NCBI GenBank assembly: GCA_005772765.1
Contig: SXIR01000145.1
Coordinates: 1-32,917 of the forward strand
DNA from: Actinomycetota bacterium
GTDB taxonomy: Bacteria > Actinomycetota > Acidimicrobiia > IMCC26256 > PALSA-610
Direction: 5' to 3'
DNA length: 32,917 bases
Position 1 is the first letter of the stretch. Each line of letters starts with the position of its first letter. The position numbers and the translations under genes were made by a program. The notes beneath the pieces are model-generated. The model was not told the DNA's origin and ran no database searches. It saw only the letters and a program-made list of their open reading frames with translations. Of this stretch, positions 8,955 to 16,807 are shown piece by piece.

Positions 8955-10009
8955 ACGAGGCACGGGCAGCCCTGGCTGCCGATCACTATCGCATCCAGGC
9001 CGATGGTTGTCGCTCCGGTGCTTCAGCCAGTCCGTTCTACGCCACGATGCTCGACGCGCTTGGCGCGGACGCGGCTCGGCGCGGTCCTGCCGCTCGAGTA
9101 CTCGACCCGGTTCTGGATTCTGGATTCCTTGCCGCGTTGCCGCTTCGTCTGCTCGGCGGGATCCACCGCGAGGTGCTGTCGGGGCGGGCGCCGGCCCTCG
9201 CGACGCGCTTTCCATCGACCGGCGGTGATGGCGATGCGCGCGCCGCGATCGACGACGTGCTGCGGATGTGCGACGACCCTCCGCCGGGTGTCCACGACGC
9301 GCTGGATCGCGATCCGCAAACCAACGAGGTGGGGCGAGCCGCTTCGCTCGCAGTCGGATTGGCGGCGATCGGTTCGATCACCCGCCGCCCGATCCGATTG
9401 TTCGAAATCGGTTCGAGTGGCGGACTGAACCTGCGACTCGATCACTACTGGTACGACGCCGACGGCGGTTGGGGAAACCCCGACGCGCCCGTGCGCTTCG
9501 CCGCCGACGAGTTTCTCGGCCGCACCGAGTTTGCCGCCGCCGTGCCGATTGTCGAACGTCGCGGCTGCGATCTGCACCCACTCGACGCCACCACCGACGC
9601 GGGCGTGTTGACGCTCCTCGGCTATGTGTGGCCCGACCAGACCGAACGCCTCGATCGCCTTCGCCGCGCGTTGGCGGTCGCGCGAGACGTGCCGGTCACG
9701 ATCGACGCCCAACTTGGCGAGGCCTTCGTCGATCAGCACTTCCGCCCCGAGCCCGGCACCACGACGGTCCTGATGCACTCGATCGTGTGGCAGTACATCC
9801 CCGAGGCCGAACGCCGCACGATCCGAGCCATCGTCGCCGAACGGGTCGCGCACAGCAGCGTGCACGCTCCGTGCGCGTGGCTCCGCTTCGAACCCCGTTC
9901 CGAGTGGACGCTCGCCGAAACGCACATCGAGATCTGGCCGCACCGACCCGGCGCGGTCCGAGTCGCGGCAAGCGGCTTTCACGGACCGCCGGTGCACGTG
10001 TTCAGGTGA
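8951..10009 (+). CDS. DUF2332 family protein
   Basis: Uncharacterised 352-residue cytosolic protein of the DUF2332 family. Visible blocks include the N-terminal SPFYATMLDALGAD, the central IRLFEIGSSGGLNLRLDHYW (a glycine-rich loop resembling methyltransferase motif I) and a C-terminal TVLMHSIVWQYIPEAE. A SAM-dependent methyltransferase-like fold is plausible but unproven. GTG overlaps the thioesterase stop (GTGA), so it is the third gene of the operon. Its 3' end overlaps the converging isomerase-like gene by 8 nt. Confidence 0.82.
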   Translation: MNEARAALAADHYRIQADGCRSGASASPFYATMLDALGADAARRGPAARVLDPVLDSGFLAALPLRLLGGIHREVLSGRAPALATRFPSTGGDGDARAAIDDVLRMCDDPPPGVHDALDRDPQTNEVGRAASLAVGLAAIGSITRRPIRLFEIGSSGGLNLRLDHYWYDADGGWGNPDAPVRFAADEFLGRTEFAAAVPIVERRGCDLHPLDATTDAGVLTLLGYVWPDQTERLDRLRRALAVARDVPVTIDAQLGEAFVDQHFRPEPGTTTVLMHSIVWQYIPEAERRTIRAIVAERVAHSSVHAPCAWLRFEPRSEWTLAETHIEIWPHRPGAVRVAASGFHGPPVHVFR

Positions 10010-10856
10010 TGGCGATCGTTGCAAGCATTTCCCCGAGCGCGACTCGCGCTCGGGGGATCGCGGTGTCGTAGCCCTCCGCCTCGATGCGTGGACCGATCAA
10101 CTCGAGATCGAATGACCCGGCGTACCCAGCGTGCAACAGGGTCGCAAGAATCGTCGCGATGGGGATGTCGCCATCGCCGGGCACCAGACGGTTCGGAGTC
10201 GACAGCGTTCCGACGGCGAAGTCCGACACCTGCACGAGCGAGATGACGTCGATGCCGTCGCGGATCGTGCGAGCAAGATCGCGCTCGGCCCAACACGCGT
10301 TGAGTTCCATGCACACGCCGCTGTCGAGGCGGCGGGCGAGGTCGATCACATCGCGCAGTGTGTGCACGAACCCGACGTCGACTCGCAGCGAGTTGGTGTG
10401 TTCGATCGCGACGGTGACGCCGAGATCGCGCGCCGCGGAGAGGACCGGCTCCAGCGCGGCTTCGAGGGCATCGGCTGCCTGTTCCCACGTCAACGATCCC
10501 GCGGGCCCGGTCGTGAAGACGATCGTCGAACAATCCAATCGGGCCGCCGTCTCCAGGGATCGCACCAACCGTCGACGTTGGTCGTCCCATTGGGTCGGGT
10601 CGTCGAGCCGAAAGGGTCCGACGCCGATGAGGTTGTCGACCCGCAACCCGTCGGTGCGGATGGCCTCGACGAGGAGGTCGCTCCCGGCGTCCCAGCCGAA
10701 CGCGTCGAGTTTCGCCACCGAGACTCCGACCACCTCGATCGCGTGGCGGCGCCAGAAGGCGAGGTCGCCGTCGAGGGGTAGCCCGAACGTGCAGATCGCC
10801 GAGGTCGAGATCGTCTGGAGGCGACGGGTCGGCGGTTGCACAGTCTCGTCGCTCAC
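10002..10856 (-). CDS. Sugar phosphate isomerase/epimerase-like TIM-barrel protein
   Basis: 284-residue protein of the xylose-isomerase-like/AP endonuclease 2 TIM-barrel superfamily. Candidate metal ligands lie in VTVAIEHTNS, GVCMELNACWAE, LVQVSDF and FDLELIG, the usual Glu/Asp/Glu strand ends. The family covers isomerases, epimerases and dehydratases of sugars and cyclitols, so the substrate cannot be fixed. It follows a minus-strand SDR gene with a gap of only 13 bp, an isomerase-plus-dehydrogenase pairing common in catabolic operons (inference). Its 3' end overlaps the DUF2332 gene by 8 nt. Confidence 0.82.
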   Translation of the reverse strand: MSDETVQPPTRRLQTISTSAICTFGLPLDGDLAFWRRHAIEVVGVSVAKLDAFGWDAGSDLLVEAIRTDGLRVDNLIGVGPFRLDDPTQWDDQRRRLVRSLETAARLDCSTIVFTTGPAGSLTWEQAADALEAALEPVLSAARDLGVTVAIEHTNSLRVDVGFVHTLRDVIDLARRLDSGVCMELNACWAERDLARTIRDGIDVISLVQVSDFAVGTLSTPNRLVPGDGDIPIATILATLLHAGYAGSFDLELIGPRIEAEGYDTAIPRARVALGEMLATIAIT

Positions 10857-10869
10857 GGGCGCGGGGTGA

Positions 10870-11637
10870 TCATCCGAGCACGCGGCCGCGGGCGATCGAA
10901 CTCCCGCCGTCGAGTTGCAGATTGATGCCGGTGACGTACTCCGACTCTCGGCTTGCGAGGTACACCGCGGCCGTGGCGACGTCGTCGGCCACGCCCAACC
11001 GCGTCAGATGCATGGCTTGGTAGTACGCGCGACGATCGGCGGAGAGGTCGGCGTCGCGGCGATCGTTGATCACGAATCCGGGGCTGATCGTGTTGCACCG
11101 AACACCGTTGGCTGCGTAGTCGACCGCGATCGATCGAGTGAGCCCGTTGAGGCCGGCCTTGCTCGCGATGTACGCCGCGAAACCCGCGCTGGCCCGCTCG
11201 GCCTGGCGGGTCGAGATATTCACGATGGCACCGCCGCCGCGGGCGACGATGTGATCGATTGCCGCGCGTGCCAACCAGAAGGGGGCCGTGAGGTTGGTGC
11301 GCAACACGGATTCCCAGGCGTCGGTGTCGACCCGGCCGACCGGTCCATCGCCCGAACTGCTGCCGGCCGCGTTGTTGACGAGCACGGTGAGACCGCCGAG
11401 TCGTTCGGCGGCATCATCGATGAGGCGTTGACACTCGGACTCTCGATCGAGGTCGGCGGGGACGAACAACGCGGTACCGCCCTGCGCGGTGATGTCGGCG
11501 ACCACCGCCTCGCCCCGAGCTGCATCTCGGCCGGTGACGCACACGGCAGCACCTTCGGCGCCGAACCGCCGCGCGATTGCGGCACCAATCCCCGACGTCG
11601 AGCCCGTCACGACGGCTTGTTCACCGATCATGCGCAC
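10870..11637 (-). CDS. Short-chain dehydrogenase/reductase (SDR)
   Basis: 255-residue Rossmann oxidoreductase. TGSTSGIG (11-18) is the cofactor loop; NNAAG is at 89-92, Ser142 in NIST, and Tyr156/Lys160 in YIASK. The tail YVTGINLQLDGG is typical of SDRs. GTG at 11637 is preferred over the ATG two codons later because TACCCT lies exactly 7 nt upstream, the spacing of a leaderless start. It is the first gene of a two-gene operon with the TIM-barrel protein. Substrate unknown. Confidence 0.87.
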   Translation of the reverse strand: MRMIGEQAVVTGSTSGIGAAIARRFGAEGAAVCVTGRDAARGEAVVADITAQGGTALFVPADLDRESECQRLIDDAAERLGGLTVLVNNAAGSSSGDGPVGRVDTDAWESVLRTNLTAPFWLARAAIDHIVARGGGAIVNISTRQAERASAGFAAYIASKAGLNGLTRSIAVDYAANGVRCNTISPGFVINDRRDADLSADRRAYYQAMHLTRLGVADDVATAAVYLASRESEYVTGINLQLDGGSSIARGRVLG

Positions 11638-11644
11638 GCAACGC

Positions 11645-11650
11645 AGGGTA
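11645..11650 (-). promoter_or_regulatory. -10 element TACCCT for a leaderless SDR transcript
   Basis: TACCCT on the minus strand is followed by 7 nt and then GTG (11637). This matches the TANNNT-N7-start layout seen at several genes here. Confidence 0.5.
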
Positions 11651-11692
11651 CCGGTCCCTCGTCGCGGCCATCGCGACCGCGAGACTCGCGGC

Positions 11693-13126
11693 GTGGAGCC
11701 ACCGAACGACTCGTCTTGCGACGCGACCGAACCAGCACCGGCATCTCCCGGAAACGGGGACGGTCACGATCACGGGCACGAGCACGAGCACGGGCACGGG
11801 CACGGTCACGATCACGGGCACGGCCACGGCCACGGGCACGGGCACGGCCATGGCGATCTCGAGCTCAACCGGCGCGTCCGCACGATCCTGGACACGGTGG
11901 CGCTCGCGCTCGCGGTGGTGACGATCGTCGCAATGGTGTTGGTCAACTCGACCCGCGCCGATGTTCCCGAAAACACCTTGTTGCCGTCTGAGACCTACCG
12001 CGCGACCGTGGTGTCGGTCGAGCTCGGACCGTGTGGTGACAACTTCGGCGACGGCCTCGATTGCCGGATCGTCACCTATGAGTTGACGCAAGGTCCGGAC
12101 CGGGGCGAGACCCGCCAACAGGTGTCATCGAACGTCGAAGAACCATCGTTGCGCCTGCACACCGGCGACAAGATCATGGTCGATCGGTATCCCGACTCCG
12201 AAGCGCCCAACGACTATCGAACCTCGGGAGATCATCAGCGACAGCCGTTGCTGTTCGTCCTCGCCGGGTTGTTCGTCGTTGCGGTCGTCGTGCTCGGTCG
12301 GTTGCGCGGCTTCGCCGCACTCGGTGGACTCGCGTTGAGCTTGCTCGTGATCTTGCAGTTCACGTTGCCGAGTCTGCTCGGAGGTCGCGATCCGGTCTTG
12401 GTCGCAGTGCTGACGGCCTCGGCGGTGGCCTTCCTCGCGCTCTACCTCGCGCACGGTTTCAATCCGCTGACGACCGTTGCGTTGCTCGGAACGCTCGCGT
12501 CGCTCGTGTTGATCATCATTGCGTCGGCGGTGTTCACCGAAGCCGCGCATTTCAGCGGGCTGGCCGACGAGGAATCACTCATTCTTGCCAACTTGCTCGG
12601 CGACGCGGGCGTGCGCATCGACTTCGTTGGACTGATTCTCGCGGGCACCGTGATCGGCGCCCTCGGCGCACTCGATGACATGACCGTGACGCAGGCGAGC
12701 GCCGTTGCCGAACTGCACAGTGCGAATCCCGGCCTCGGGGTCTGGGACCTGTATCGACGCGCGCTGCGCATCGGCCGAGACCACATCAGTTCGACGGTCA
12801 ACACGCTGGCGCTCGCGTATGTCGGTGCGGCGCTCCCGACGCTCATGATCTTCTTGTACGGTTCGCAGTCGCTGGGCACGGTCGCCAATCGTGAGTTGGT
12901 GGCGGTCGAGATCGTCCGCACCCTGGTCGGATCACTCGGACTGGTGGCGGCAGTTCCGATCACGACGATGCTCGCGGCGTTCGTCGTCCGGGCCGGGATC
13001 CACGAAACCGGCCGCCACGCCATCGAACCGAAGATCGCCCGCCCGTCGCGTCGAGCGCGCGCCACCTCGCCAGTTGCGGCCGAACCCGACGCTGGCGACG
13101 GCGACGATCAGTTCTGGCGCAAATAG
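11693..13126 (+). CDS. YibE/F family membrane protein with His-rich N-terminus
   Basis: 477-residue polytopic membrane protein of the YibE/F family (function not established). Residues 25-53 alternate His with Gly/Asp/Glu, giving 15 His in 29 residues, a likely metal-binding cytosolic tail. One TM follows (about 65-85, VALALAVVTIVAMVLV), then an extracellular domain of about 95 residues (YRATVVSVELGPCG...CRIVTYEL) and about seven C-terminal TMs with the family blocks VLFVGTVIGALGALDD-like and VTQASAVAEL. GTG at 11693 is chosen because earlier codons are not protein-like and would overlap the divergent SDR start; it has no clear ribosome site, so the start is uncertain. It converges on znuB, which together with the His tract suggests a link to metal handling (inference). 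Confidence 0.83.
   Translation: MEPPNDSSCDATEPAPASPGNGDGHDHGHEHEHGHGHGHDHGHGHGHGHGHGHGDLELNRRVRTILDTVALALAVVTIVAMVLVNSTRADVPENTLLPSETYRATVVSVELGPCGDNFGDGLDCRIVTYELTQGPDRGETRQQVSSNVEEPSLRLHTGDKIMVDRYPDSEAPNDYRTSGDHQRQPLLFVLAGLFVVAVVVLGRLRGFAALGGLALSLLVILQFTLPSLLGGRDPVLVAVLTASAVAFLALYLAHGFNPLTTVALLGTLASLVLIIIASAVFTEAAHFSGLADEESLILANLLGDAGVRIDFVGLILAGTVIGALGALDDMTVTQASAVAELHSANPGLGVWDLYRRALRIGRDHISSTVNTLALAYVGAALPTLMIFLYGSQSLGTVANRELVAVEIVRTLVGSLGLVAAVPITTMLAAFVVRAGIHETGRHAIEPKIARPSRRARATSPVAAEPDAGDGDDQFWRK
11765..11851 (+). repeat. Low-complexity GGNCAC repeat encoding alternating His
   Basis: Hexamer-like repeats of the GGGCAC/GGCCAC/GGTCAC type, coding for the (Gly-His)n tract of the YibE/F protein. 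The copies vary at wobble bases, which argues for selection on the protein rather than recent slippage. Confidence 0.85.
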
Positions 13127-13146
13127 TCAGGGCCGACTCGAGCCAA

Positions 13147-13184
13147 CCGACGCGGCCCGACCGACGCGGCCCGACCGACGCGGC
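13147..13184. repeat. 14-bp tandem repeat between converging genes
   Basis: CCGACGCGGCCCGA occurs twice, followed by a partial third copy CCGACGCGGC. It lies in the 64-bp gap between the stops of the YibE/F gene and znuB. Function unknown; no terminator structure with a T run was seen. Confidence 0.8.
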
Positions 13185-13190
13185 GACCGA

Positions 13191-14024
13191 TCAGTGCTCG
13201 TGGGTGTGCTCGGCCGCGGCAGGTGGGAGCCGGACGCCCCGCGTCGCAATGGCCACGAGGAACACGGCCGACGCGCACAACACGATCGTGCCGCCCGGGG
13301 CGAGGTCGAACCGTCGAGCGACGGTCAGTCCACTCGTGACGCTCAACGCGCCGACGAGCGCCGCGCCGACCAGCGTCGCGCGGAACGAGCGGGCGATGAG
13401 CCGACTCGATGCCACGGGGAGCACCATGAGCGCGGCGATCAGCAACGTGCCGACGACATCGATTGCCGCAACGACGGTGACGGCGGTGAGTGCAGCCAGC
13501 ACGAGATTGAGGCGATCAACCGGCAGGCCGTTCACGCGAGCGGACTCCTCGTCGAGCACAACCGCAAACAACGCGCGTCCTGCGATCGCGACGGTGACGA
13601 TAATCGCGGCAGCGAGGGCGACGACCGTGCGGACATCTGACCACGACGCTGTGAGAATCGAACCGAAGAGGTAGCGGTCGCCGCCGATCTGGCTCGACCC
13701 CGACTTGCCGATCATCACGCTGCCGGCCGCGAGACCGCTGTAGAACACGAGCGCGAGGGCGAGATCGCTCGTCGCGCGCCCGTGCGATCGCAACCACTCG
13801 ACCACCACCGCGCCACAGGCCGCGACGACCAACGCGCTCCACACGGGCCAGACGTCGAGCAACAGGCCCGCGCCGACGCCGGCGAACGCTGCGTGGCCAA
13901 TGCCGTCGCCGAAGAGCGCCATGTTGCGTTGCACGAGGAAGGTCCCGACGAGGGGTGCGGCGATGCCGATCGCCAAGCCCGCGACCAGCGCCCGCTGCAT
14001 GAACTCGAGTTCGAACGGCCACAT
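13191..14024 (-). CDS. znuB: Zinc/manganese-type ABC transporter permease (ZnuB family)
   Basis: Membrane channel of a metal-chelate ABC importer, 277 residues with about eight or nine hydrophobic segments. Family blocks include VGTFLVQRNMALFGDGIGHA near the N-terminus and VDVVGTLLIAALMVLPVASS-like sequence in the C-terminal half. The ATG at 14024 lies 1 nt past the znuC stop; open sequence further upstream belongs to the znuC reading region and is not permease-like. The C-terminus is His-rich (AAAEHTHEH), a possible metal contact. Zinc is preferred over manganese because of the Zur-type operator upstream of znuC and the nearby Fur/Zur gene. No substrate-binding znuA is present in the window. 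Confidence 0.88.
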   Translation of the reverse strand: MWPFELEFMQRALVAGLAIGIAAPLVGTFLVQRNMALFGDGIGHAAFAGVGAGLLLDVWPVWSALVVAACGAVVVEWLRSHGRATSDLALALVFYSGLAAGSVMIGKSGSSQIGGDRYLFGSILTASWSDVRTVVALAAAIIVTVAIAGRALFAVVLDEESARVNGLPVDRLNLVLAALTAVTVVAAIDVVGTLLIAALMVLPVASSRLIARSFRATLVGAALVGALSVTSGLTVARRFDLAPGGTIVLCASAVFLVAIATRGVRLPPAAAEHTHEH

Positions 14025-14025
14025 C

Positions 14026-14799
14026 TCAGTGATCGTCTCCGTTCGATGGTTCGAGATCTTCGAGCCAGCGTGGGAGATCGTCCTGGTGGATACCGAGATG
14101 GACCCCTTGGGCGGTGAGGTCGTCGGGTGCGCCGTCGAAAACGACACCGCCGCGCAACACGATCACGCGGTCGAGATCGTCGGCGACCGCACCGAGCTCG
14201 TGGCTGACCAACAACACGCTGGCACCGTGATGCGCGACGAGGTGGACGACGGAGTCGCGAAACTGCTGCTGGGCCTCGCGGTCGACTCCGGCGATGGGTT
14301 CGTCGAGGACGAGCAACTCGGGTTCGCCGGCGAGCGCTTTGGCGATCATCACGCGTTGTTGTTGACCGCCCGAGAGTTCCGCGACGAGACGGTGGCGCAA
14401 GTCGGCGAGTCGGACAGCCTCCAGCGCGTGATCGACGGCGTCGCGGTCGGATGCGTTCGCGAACCGCCACCAGCCGCGGCGAGCAAGTCGACCGACGCGA
14501 ACCACCTCTTCGACGGTCGCCGGCAGATCGCCGGTGAGCGCGGGGCGCTGCGGGACGTACCCGATGCGCCAGCGATCACGGAGGGCCCGCGGTTCGGTGC
14601 CGAGAATGGTGATCGACCCGGCCTGCGGGCGAAGCAGCCCCATGAGCAGTCGCAGCAGCGTGGATTTCCCCGAGCCGTTCGGTCCGACCAAGGCGCCGAA
14701 CTCGCCCGCCCGCAGCGAGAAGCTCACGTCGTGCAACACCCGGTGGTGCCCGTACGAGAAGCCGACGCGGTTGACGTCGAGCACCACGTTGTCGTTCAT
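14026..14799 (-). CDS. znuC: Zinc/manganese-type ABC transporter ATP-binding protein (ZnuC family)
   Basis: ATPase of the metal importer, 257 residues. Walker A GPNGSGKST is at 39-47, then the Q-loop region IGYVPQRPAL, signature [15 protein letters not shown], Walker B LLVLDEPIAGVD and switch LLVSHEL. The C-terminus is His/Asp-rich (VHLGIHQDDLPRWLEDLE... GDDH). GGAG lies about 7 nt before the ATG. It is first in a znuC-znuB operon, with a promoter and a Fur/Zur-type operator 50-70 bp upstream. The pairing with ZnuB makes the family firm; Zn versus Mn rests on the operator. Confidence 0.9.
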   Translation of the reverse strand: MNDNVVLDVNRVGFSYGHHRVLHDVSFSLRAGEFGALVGPNGSGKSTLLRLLMGLLRPQAGSITILGTEPRALRDRWRIGYVPQRPALTGDLPATVEEVVRVGRLARRGWWRFANASDRDAVDHALEAVRLADLRHRLVAELSGGQQQRVMIAKALAGEPELLVLDEPIAGVDREAQQQFRDSVVHLVAHHGASVLLVSHELGAVADDLDRVIVLRGGVVFDGAPDDLTAQGVHLGIHQDDLPRWLEDLEPSNGDDH

Positions 14800-14816
14800 G
14801 TCGGCTCCGTGCCGAC
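14800..14816 (-). promoter_or_regulatory. Perfect 6-bp hairpin holding the znuC ribosome-binding site
   Basis: On the minus strand GTCGGC-ACGGA-GCCGAC pairs perfectly, and the GGAG is split between the loop and 3' arm just before the ATG. It could lower translation, but it may be chance in GC-rich DNA. Confidence 0.35.
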
Positions 14817-14848
14817 GCGCTTCGGCTCGATCACACGAGAAGGAGAAG

Positions 14849-14863
14849 TGAGGATGATTCTCA
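14849..14863 (-). promoter_or_regulatory. Candidate Zur/Fur operator upstream of znuCB
   Basis: TGAGGAT-G-ATTCTCA is a 7-1-7 inverted repeat with six of seven positions paired, the form of Fur-family boxes (TGATAAT-N-ATTATCA). It is markedly AT-richer than its surroundings. It lies just downstream of the TATGAT -10, across the expected transcription start, an ideal position for repression. A second overlapping inverted repeat, ATGAT-N6-ATCAT, spans 14854-14869. Confidence 0.62.
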
Positions 14864-14864
14864 G

Positions 14865-14892
14865 ATCATACCGGGGTGACCGGTTCGGTCAC
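14865..14892 (-). promoter_or_regulatory. Promoter of znuCB
   Basis: On the minus strand TATGAT (14870-14865) matches the -10 consensus at 5 of 6 bases. GTGACC (14892-14887) lies 16 nt upstream as a weaker -35. Confidence 0.5.
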
Positions 14893-14906
14893 CACCGACG
14901 GTTCGG

Positions 14907-15866
14907 CTACCCGGGTGTCGTCTCGCCGAGCCAGGAGGCGATTTCGTGGGGGTGGGCCGTGAGGACCTCGACGCCGGTCGCGGTGGGCACCATTGTGTGT
15001 TCGAACTGCGCGCTGCGGGATCCGTCGAGGGTTGGCGCGGTCCACCCGTCGGACCACACAGGCCCGACCCTCCAGTCGCCCATGGTGATCATGGGTTCGA
15101 CGGTGAACGGTCGACCGACGACGATCGGTTCGTCGGCATGCGGATCGAAGTAGTGCGGTACCGAAGGCGCGGTGTGGAACTCCGAGCCGATCCCGTGACC
15201 GACGAATGTGCGCACGACCCCGAACCCGTGGCCCTCGGCGTGACGTTGAATGGCTCGGCCGATCTCGTGCAGGGCGACGCCCGCGCGGATCGTGCGGATG
15301 CCGTGCCACATCGACTCGTGGGTGACGCGGATGAGTTCGGCGCTTCGATCGTCGATCGCACCGACCGCGTAGGTGGCGTTGCAATCGCCGTGCACGCCGT
15401 CGAGGTAGATCGTGACGTCGACGTTCACGATGTCGCCCTCGACCAACTTGCGATCGTCGGGGATGCCGTGACAGATGACCTCGTTCACCGAGGTGCAGAC
15501 CGACTTGGGATACCCGCGGTAGCGCAACGTGCTCGGGTACCCGCCGCGAGCGATGTAGCCCTCGTGCGCAATCCGGTCGAGTTCGTCGGTGGTGACGCCG
15601 GGAGCGACCGCCGCGCCGACCTCGTCGAGGACCTCGCGCGCAGCACGCCCGGCACGCCGCATCCGATCGAGGAAGTCACCCGCCGAGAACGTCGGCGCGA
15701 GTGATCCTGGCGCGGCGGCGTACGGCGGCCGCACGATCTGCGCCGGGACGCTGCGTTCGGGCGACAGGCGTCCCGCTCGCAGCCGGGTAATGGCGGTACC
15801 GCTCGCACCGGTGCCGAGCGATGCCCGACGGCGATCTTGCCGGCGTTTGATCTGACGGCGGCTCAT
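14907..15866 (-). CDS. map: Methionine aminopeptidase, type I
   Basis: Removes the initiator Met from nascent proteins; a dinuclear metallopeptidase. The protein has 319 residues. The pita-bread fold supplies the five expected ligands: Asp in TIYLDG, Asp in VHGDCN, His in FVGHGIG, Glu in TVEPMI and Glu in QFEHTM. An N-terminal extension of about 65 residues is basic (SRRQIKRRQDRRR) with a Pro/Ala segment, resembling the longer actinobacterial Map type and possibly ribosome-associated. The start ATG overlaps the stop of the truncated haemoglobin gene, which selects it over further upstream codons in the same frame. As a metal enzyme next to a metal importer it may belong to the same theme, but it is a housekeeping gene. 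Confidence 0.92.
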   Translation of the reverse strand: MSRRQIKRRQDRRRASLGTGASGTAITRLRAGRLSPERSVPAQIVRPPYAAAPGSLAPTFSAGDFLDRMRRAGRAAREVLDEVGAAVAPGVTTDELDRIAHEGYIARGGYPSTLRYRGYPKSVCTSVNEVICHGIPDDRKLVEGDIVNVDVTIYLDGVHGDCNATYAVGAIDDRSAELIRVTHESMWHGIRTIRAGVALHEIGRAIQRHAEGHGFGVVRTFVGHGIGSEFHTAPSVPHYFDPHADEPIVVGRPFTVEPMITMGDWRVGPVWSDGWTAPTLDGSRSAQFEHTMVPTATGVEVLTAHPHEIASWLGETTPG

Positions 15867-16228
15867 ACGTTGATCATCCAAGTCGCCGACCGGTCGAAGT
15901 AGTCGCGCATCACGACGCGGGCCTCCGAGTCGAGGTCCACTTGGTCGAGGGCGCTGACCATCGCGTCGTACCAACCGTCGCGGGCGGCGACGTCGATGGG
16001 GAGGTGCGCGTGACGCATCCGCAGGCGCGGATGGCCCTTGACGTCGCTGTAGGTCGTGGGCCCGCCGAAGTACTGCGCGAGGAACAAGGCGAGCGAGTCG
16101 CGGCTGGCCGTGAGATCCGACGGATACAGGGCGCGCAACCCCGCGTTGTGCTCGACTTCGGCGTAGAAGCGCTCGACGAGGGACTCGAAGAATGGCATCC
16201 CGCCGACGGACTCGTACAGCGTCGACAT
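15863..16228 (-). CDS. glbO: Truncated haemoglobin, group II (GlbO-like)
   Basis: 121-residue haem protein of the 2-over-2 globin family. Expected positions are present: Tyr22 (B10) in RFYAEV, the proximal His73 in RLRMRHAHLPI, and Trp86 (G8) in DGWYDAM; the HPRLRMRHA block matches mycobacterial GlbO. Likely roles are oxygen, NO or peroxide chemistry (family knowledge). The ATG has TAGGCT 8 nt upstream, so the mRNA is probably leaderless. The stop overlaps the map start, so the two are co-transcribed. A SET-domain gene is divergent from it. Confidence 0.9.
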   Translation of the reverse strand: MSTLYESVGGMPFFESLVERFYAEVEHNAGLRALYPSDLTASRDSLALFLAQYFGGPTTYSDVKGHPRLRMRHAHLPIDVAARDGWYDAMVSALDQVDLDSEARVVMRDYFDRSATWMINV

Positions 16229-16236
16229 CGATGACC

Positions 16237-16262
16237 AGCCTAGGAGTTGCCGACGCTAAATT
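16237..16262. promoter_or_regulatory. Back-to-back promoters for glbO (-) and the SET-domain gene (+)
   Basis: TAGGCT on the minus strand (16242-16237) is the -10 for glbO. TAAATT on the plus strand (16257-16262) is the likely -10 for the SET gene. They are 14 bp apart, so each -35 region overlaps the other promoter and the genes may compete or be co-regulated. Confidence 0.5.
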
Positions 16263-16297
16263 CCCCACCTCCCTGCAGTCGAACGAGGTGCTGTGTC

Positions 16298-16807
16298 GTG
16301 TCGAGCTCGTCGTATTTGTCGCCCAAGATCGAAGTCCGCGATGCCGACCGCAAGGGGCTGGGGTTGTTTGCGACGTCGCCGATTGCTGGCGGAGAGACCC
16401 TCGCCGGCTGGGGCGGCGATGTGATGACCCGGGTCGAATTCGATCGCTTGAGCGATCACCGTCGCACCCACGCGCTGCAGATCGACGAGGATCTCTACAT
16501 GGTCGGGCCCGACAATCCCGATCCGGCCGATCTCGCGAATCACTCCTGTGAACCCAACGCCGGCGTTGTCGGCAACATCTTGCTGGTCGCCATGTCCGAG
16601 ATTCTTCCCGGCGAAGAAGTTTGCTTCGACTACGCGATGGCCGACACCGACGACTACGACGAGTTCGTCTGCGAATGCGGGGCACTGACGTGTCGGCGTC
16701 TCGTGACCGGTGGCGACTGGCGTATCCCGGAACTGCAACAGCGCTACCGCGGCTTCATGTCGAGCTACATCGAACGGCGGATCGCGGCCGAAGCCGACTC
16801 TCACTGA
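16298..16807 (+). CDS. SET-domain protein (putative protein-lysine methyltransferase)
   Basis: 169-residue SET-domain protein. KIEVRDADRKGLGLFATSPI is the usual N-terminal SET strand, NHSCEPNA is the catalytic/SAM pseudoknot motif (NHSC), GEEVCFDYAM the second conserved motif, and CECGALTCRR a post-SET Cys cluster that binds Zn in eukaryotic homologues. Predicted SAM-dependent lysine methylation of a protein; the target is unknown. GTG at 16298 is chosen because GAGG lies 9 nt upstream; a TTG at 16247 is possible but its extra residues are not conserved-looking. Its 3' end overlaps the converging membrane-protein gene by 7 nt. Confidence 0.86.
   Translation: MSSSSYLSPKIEVRDADRKGLGLFATSPIAGGETLAGWGGDVMTRVEFDRLSDHRRTHALQIDEDLYMVGPDNPDPADLANHSCEPNAGVVGNILLVAMSEILPGEEVCFDYAMADTDDYDEFVCECGALTCRRLVTGGDWRIPELQQRYRGFMSSYIERRIAAEADSH

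Noticed and set aside
11765-11851. Regular repeats resembling a CRISPR or satellite array
   Set aside because: Short hexamer units inside a reading frame, coding alternating His; no spacers and no cas genes.
13147-13184. 14-bp repeats as a CRISPR remnant or transcription terminator
   Set aside because: Copies are adjacent with no spacers, and no stem with a T-run forms. Kept only as a tandem repeat.
13900-15153. Plus-strand open frame opposite znuB, znuC and map
   Set aside because: It spans three identified minus-strand genes and crosses their junctions, so it cannot be the coding strand.
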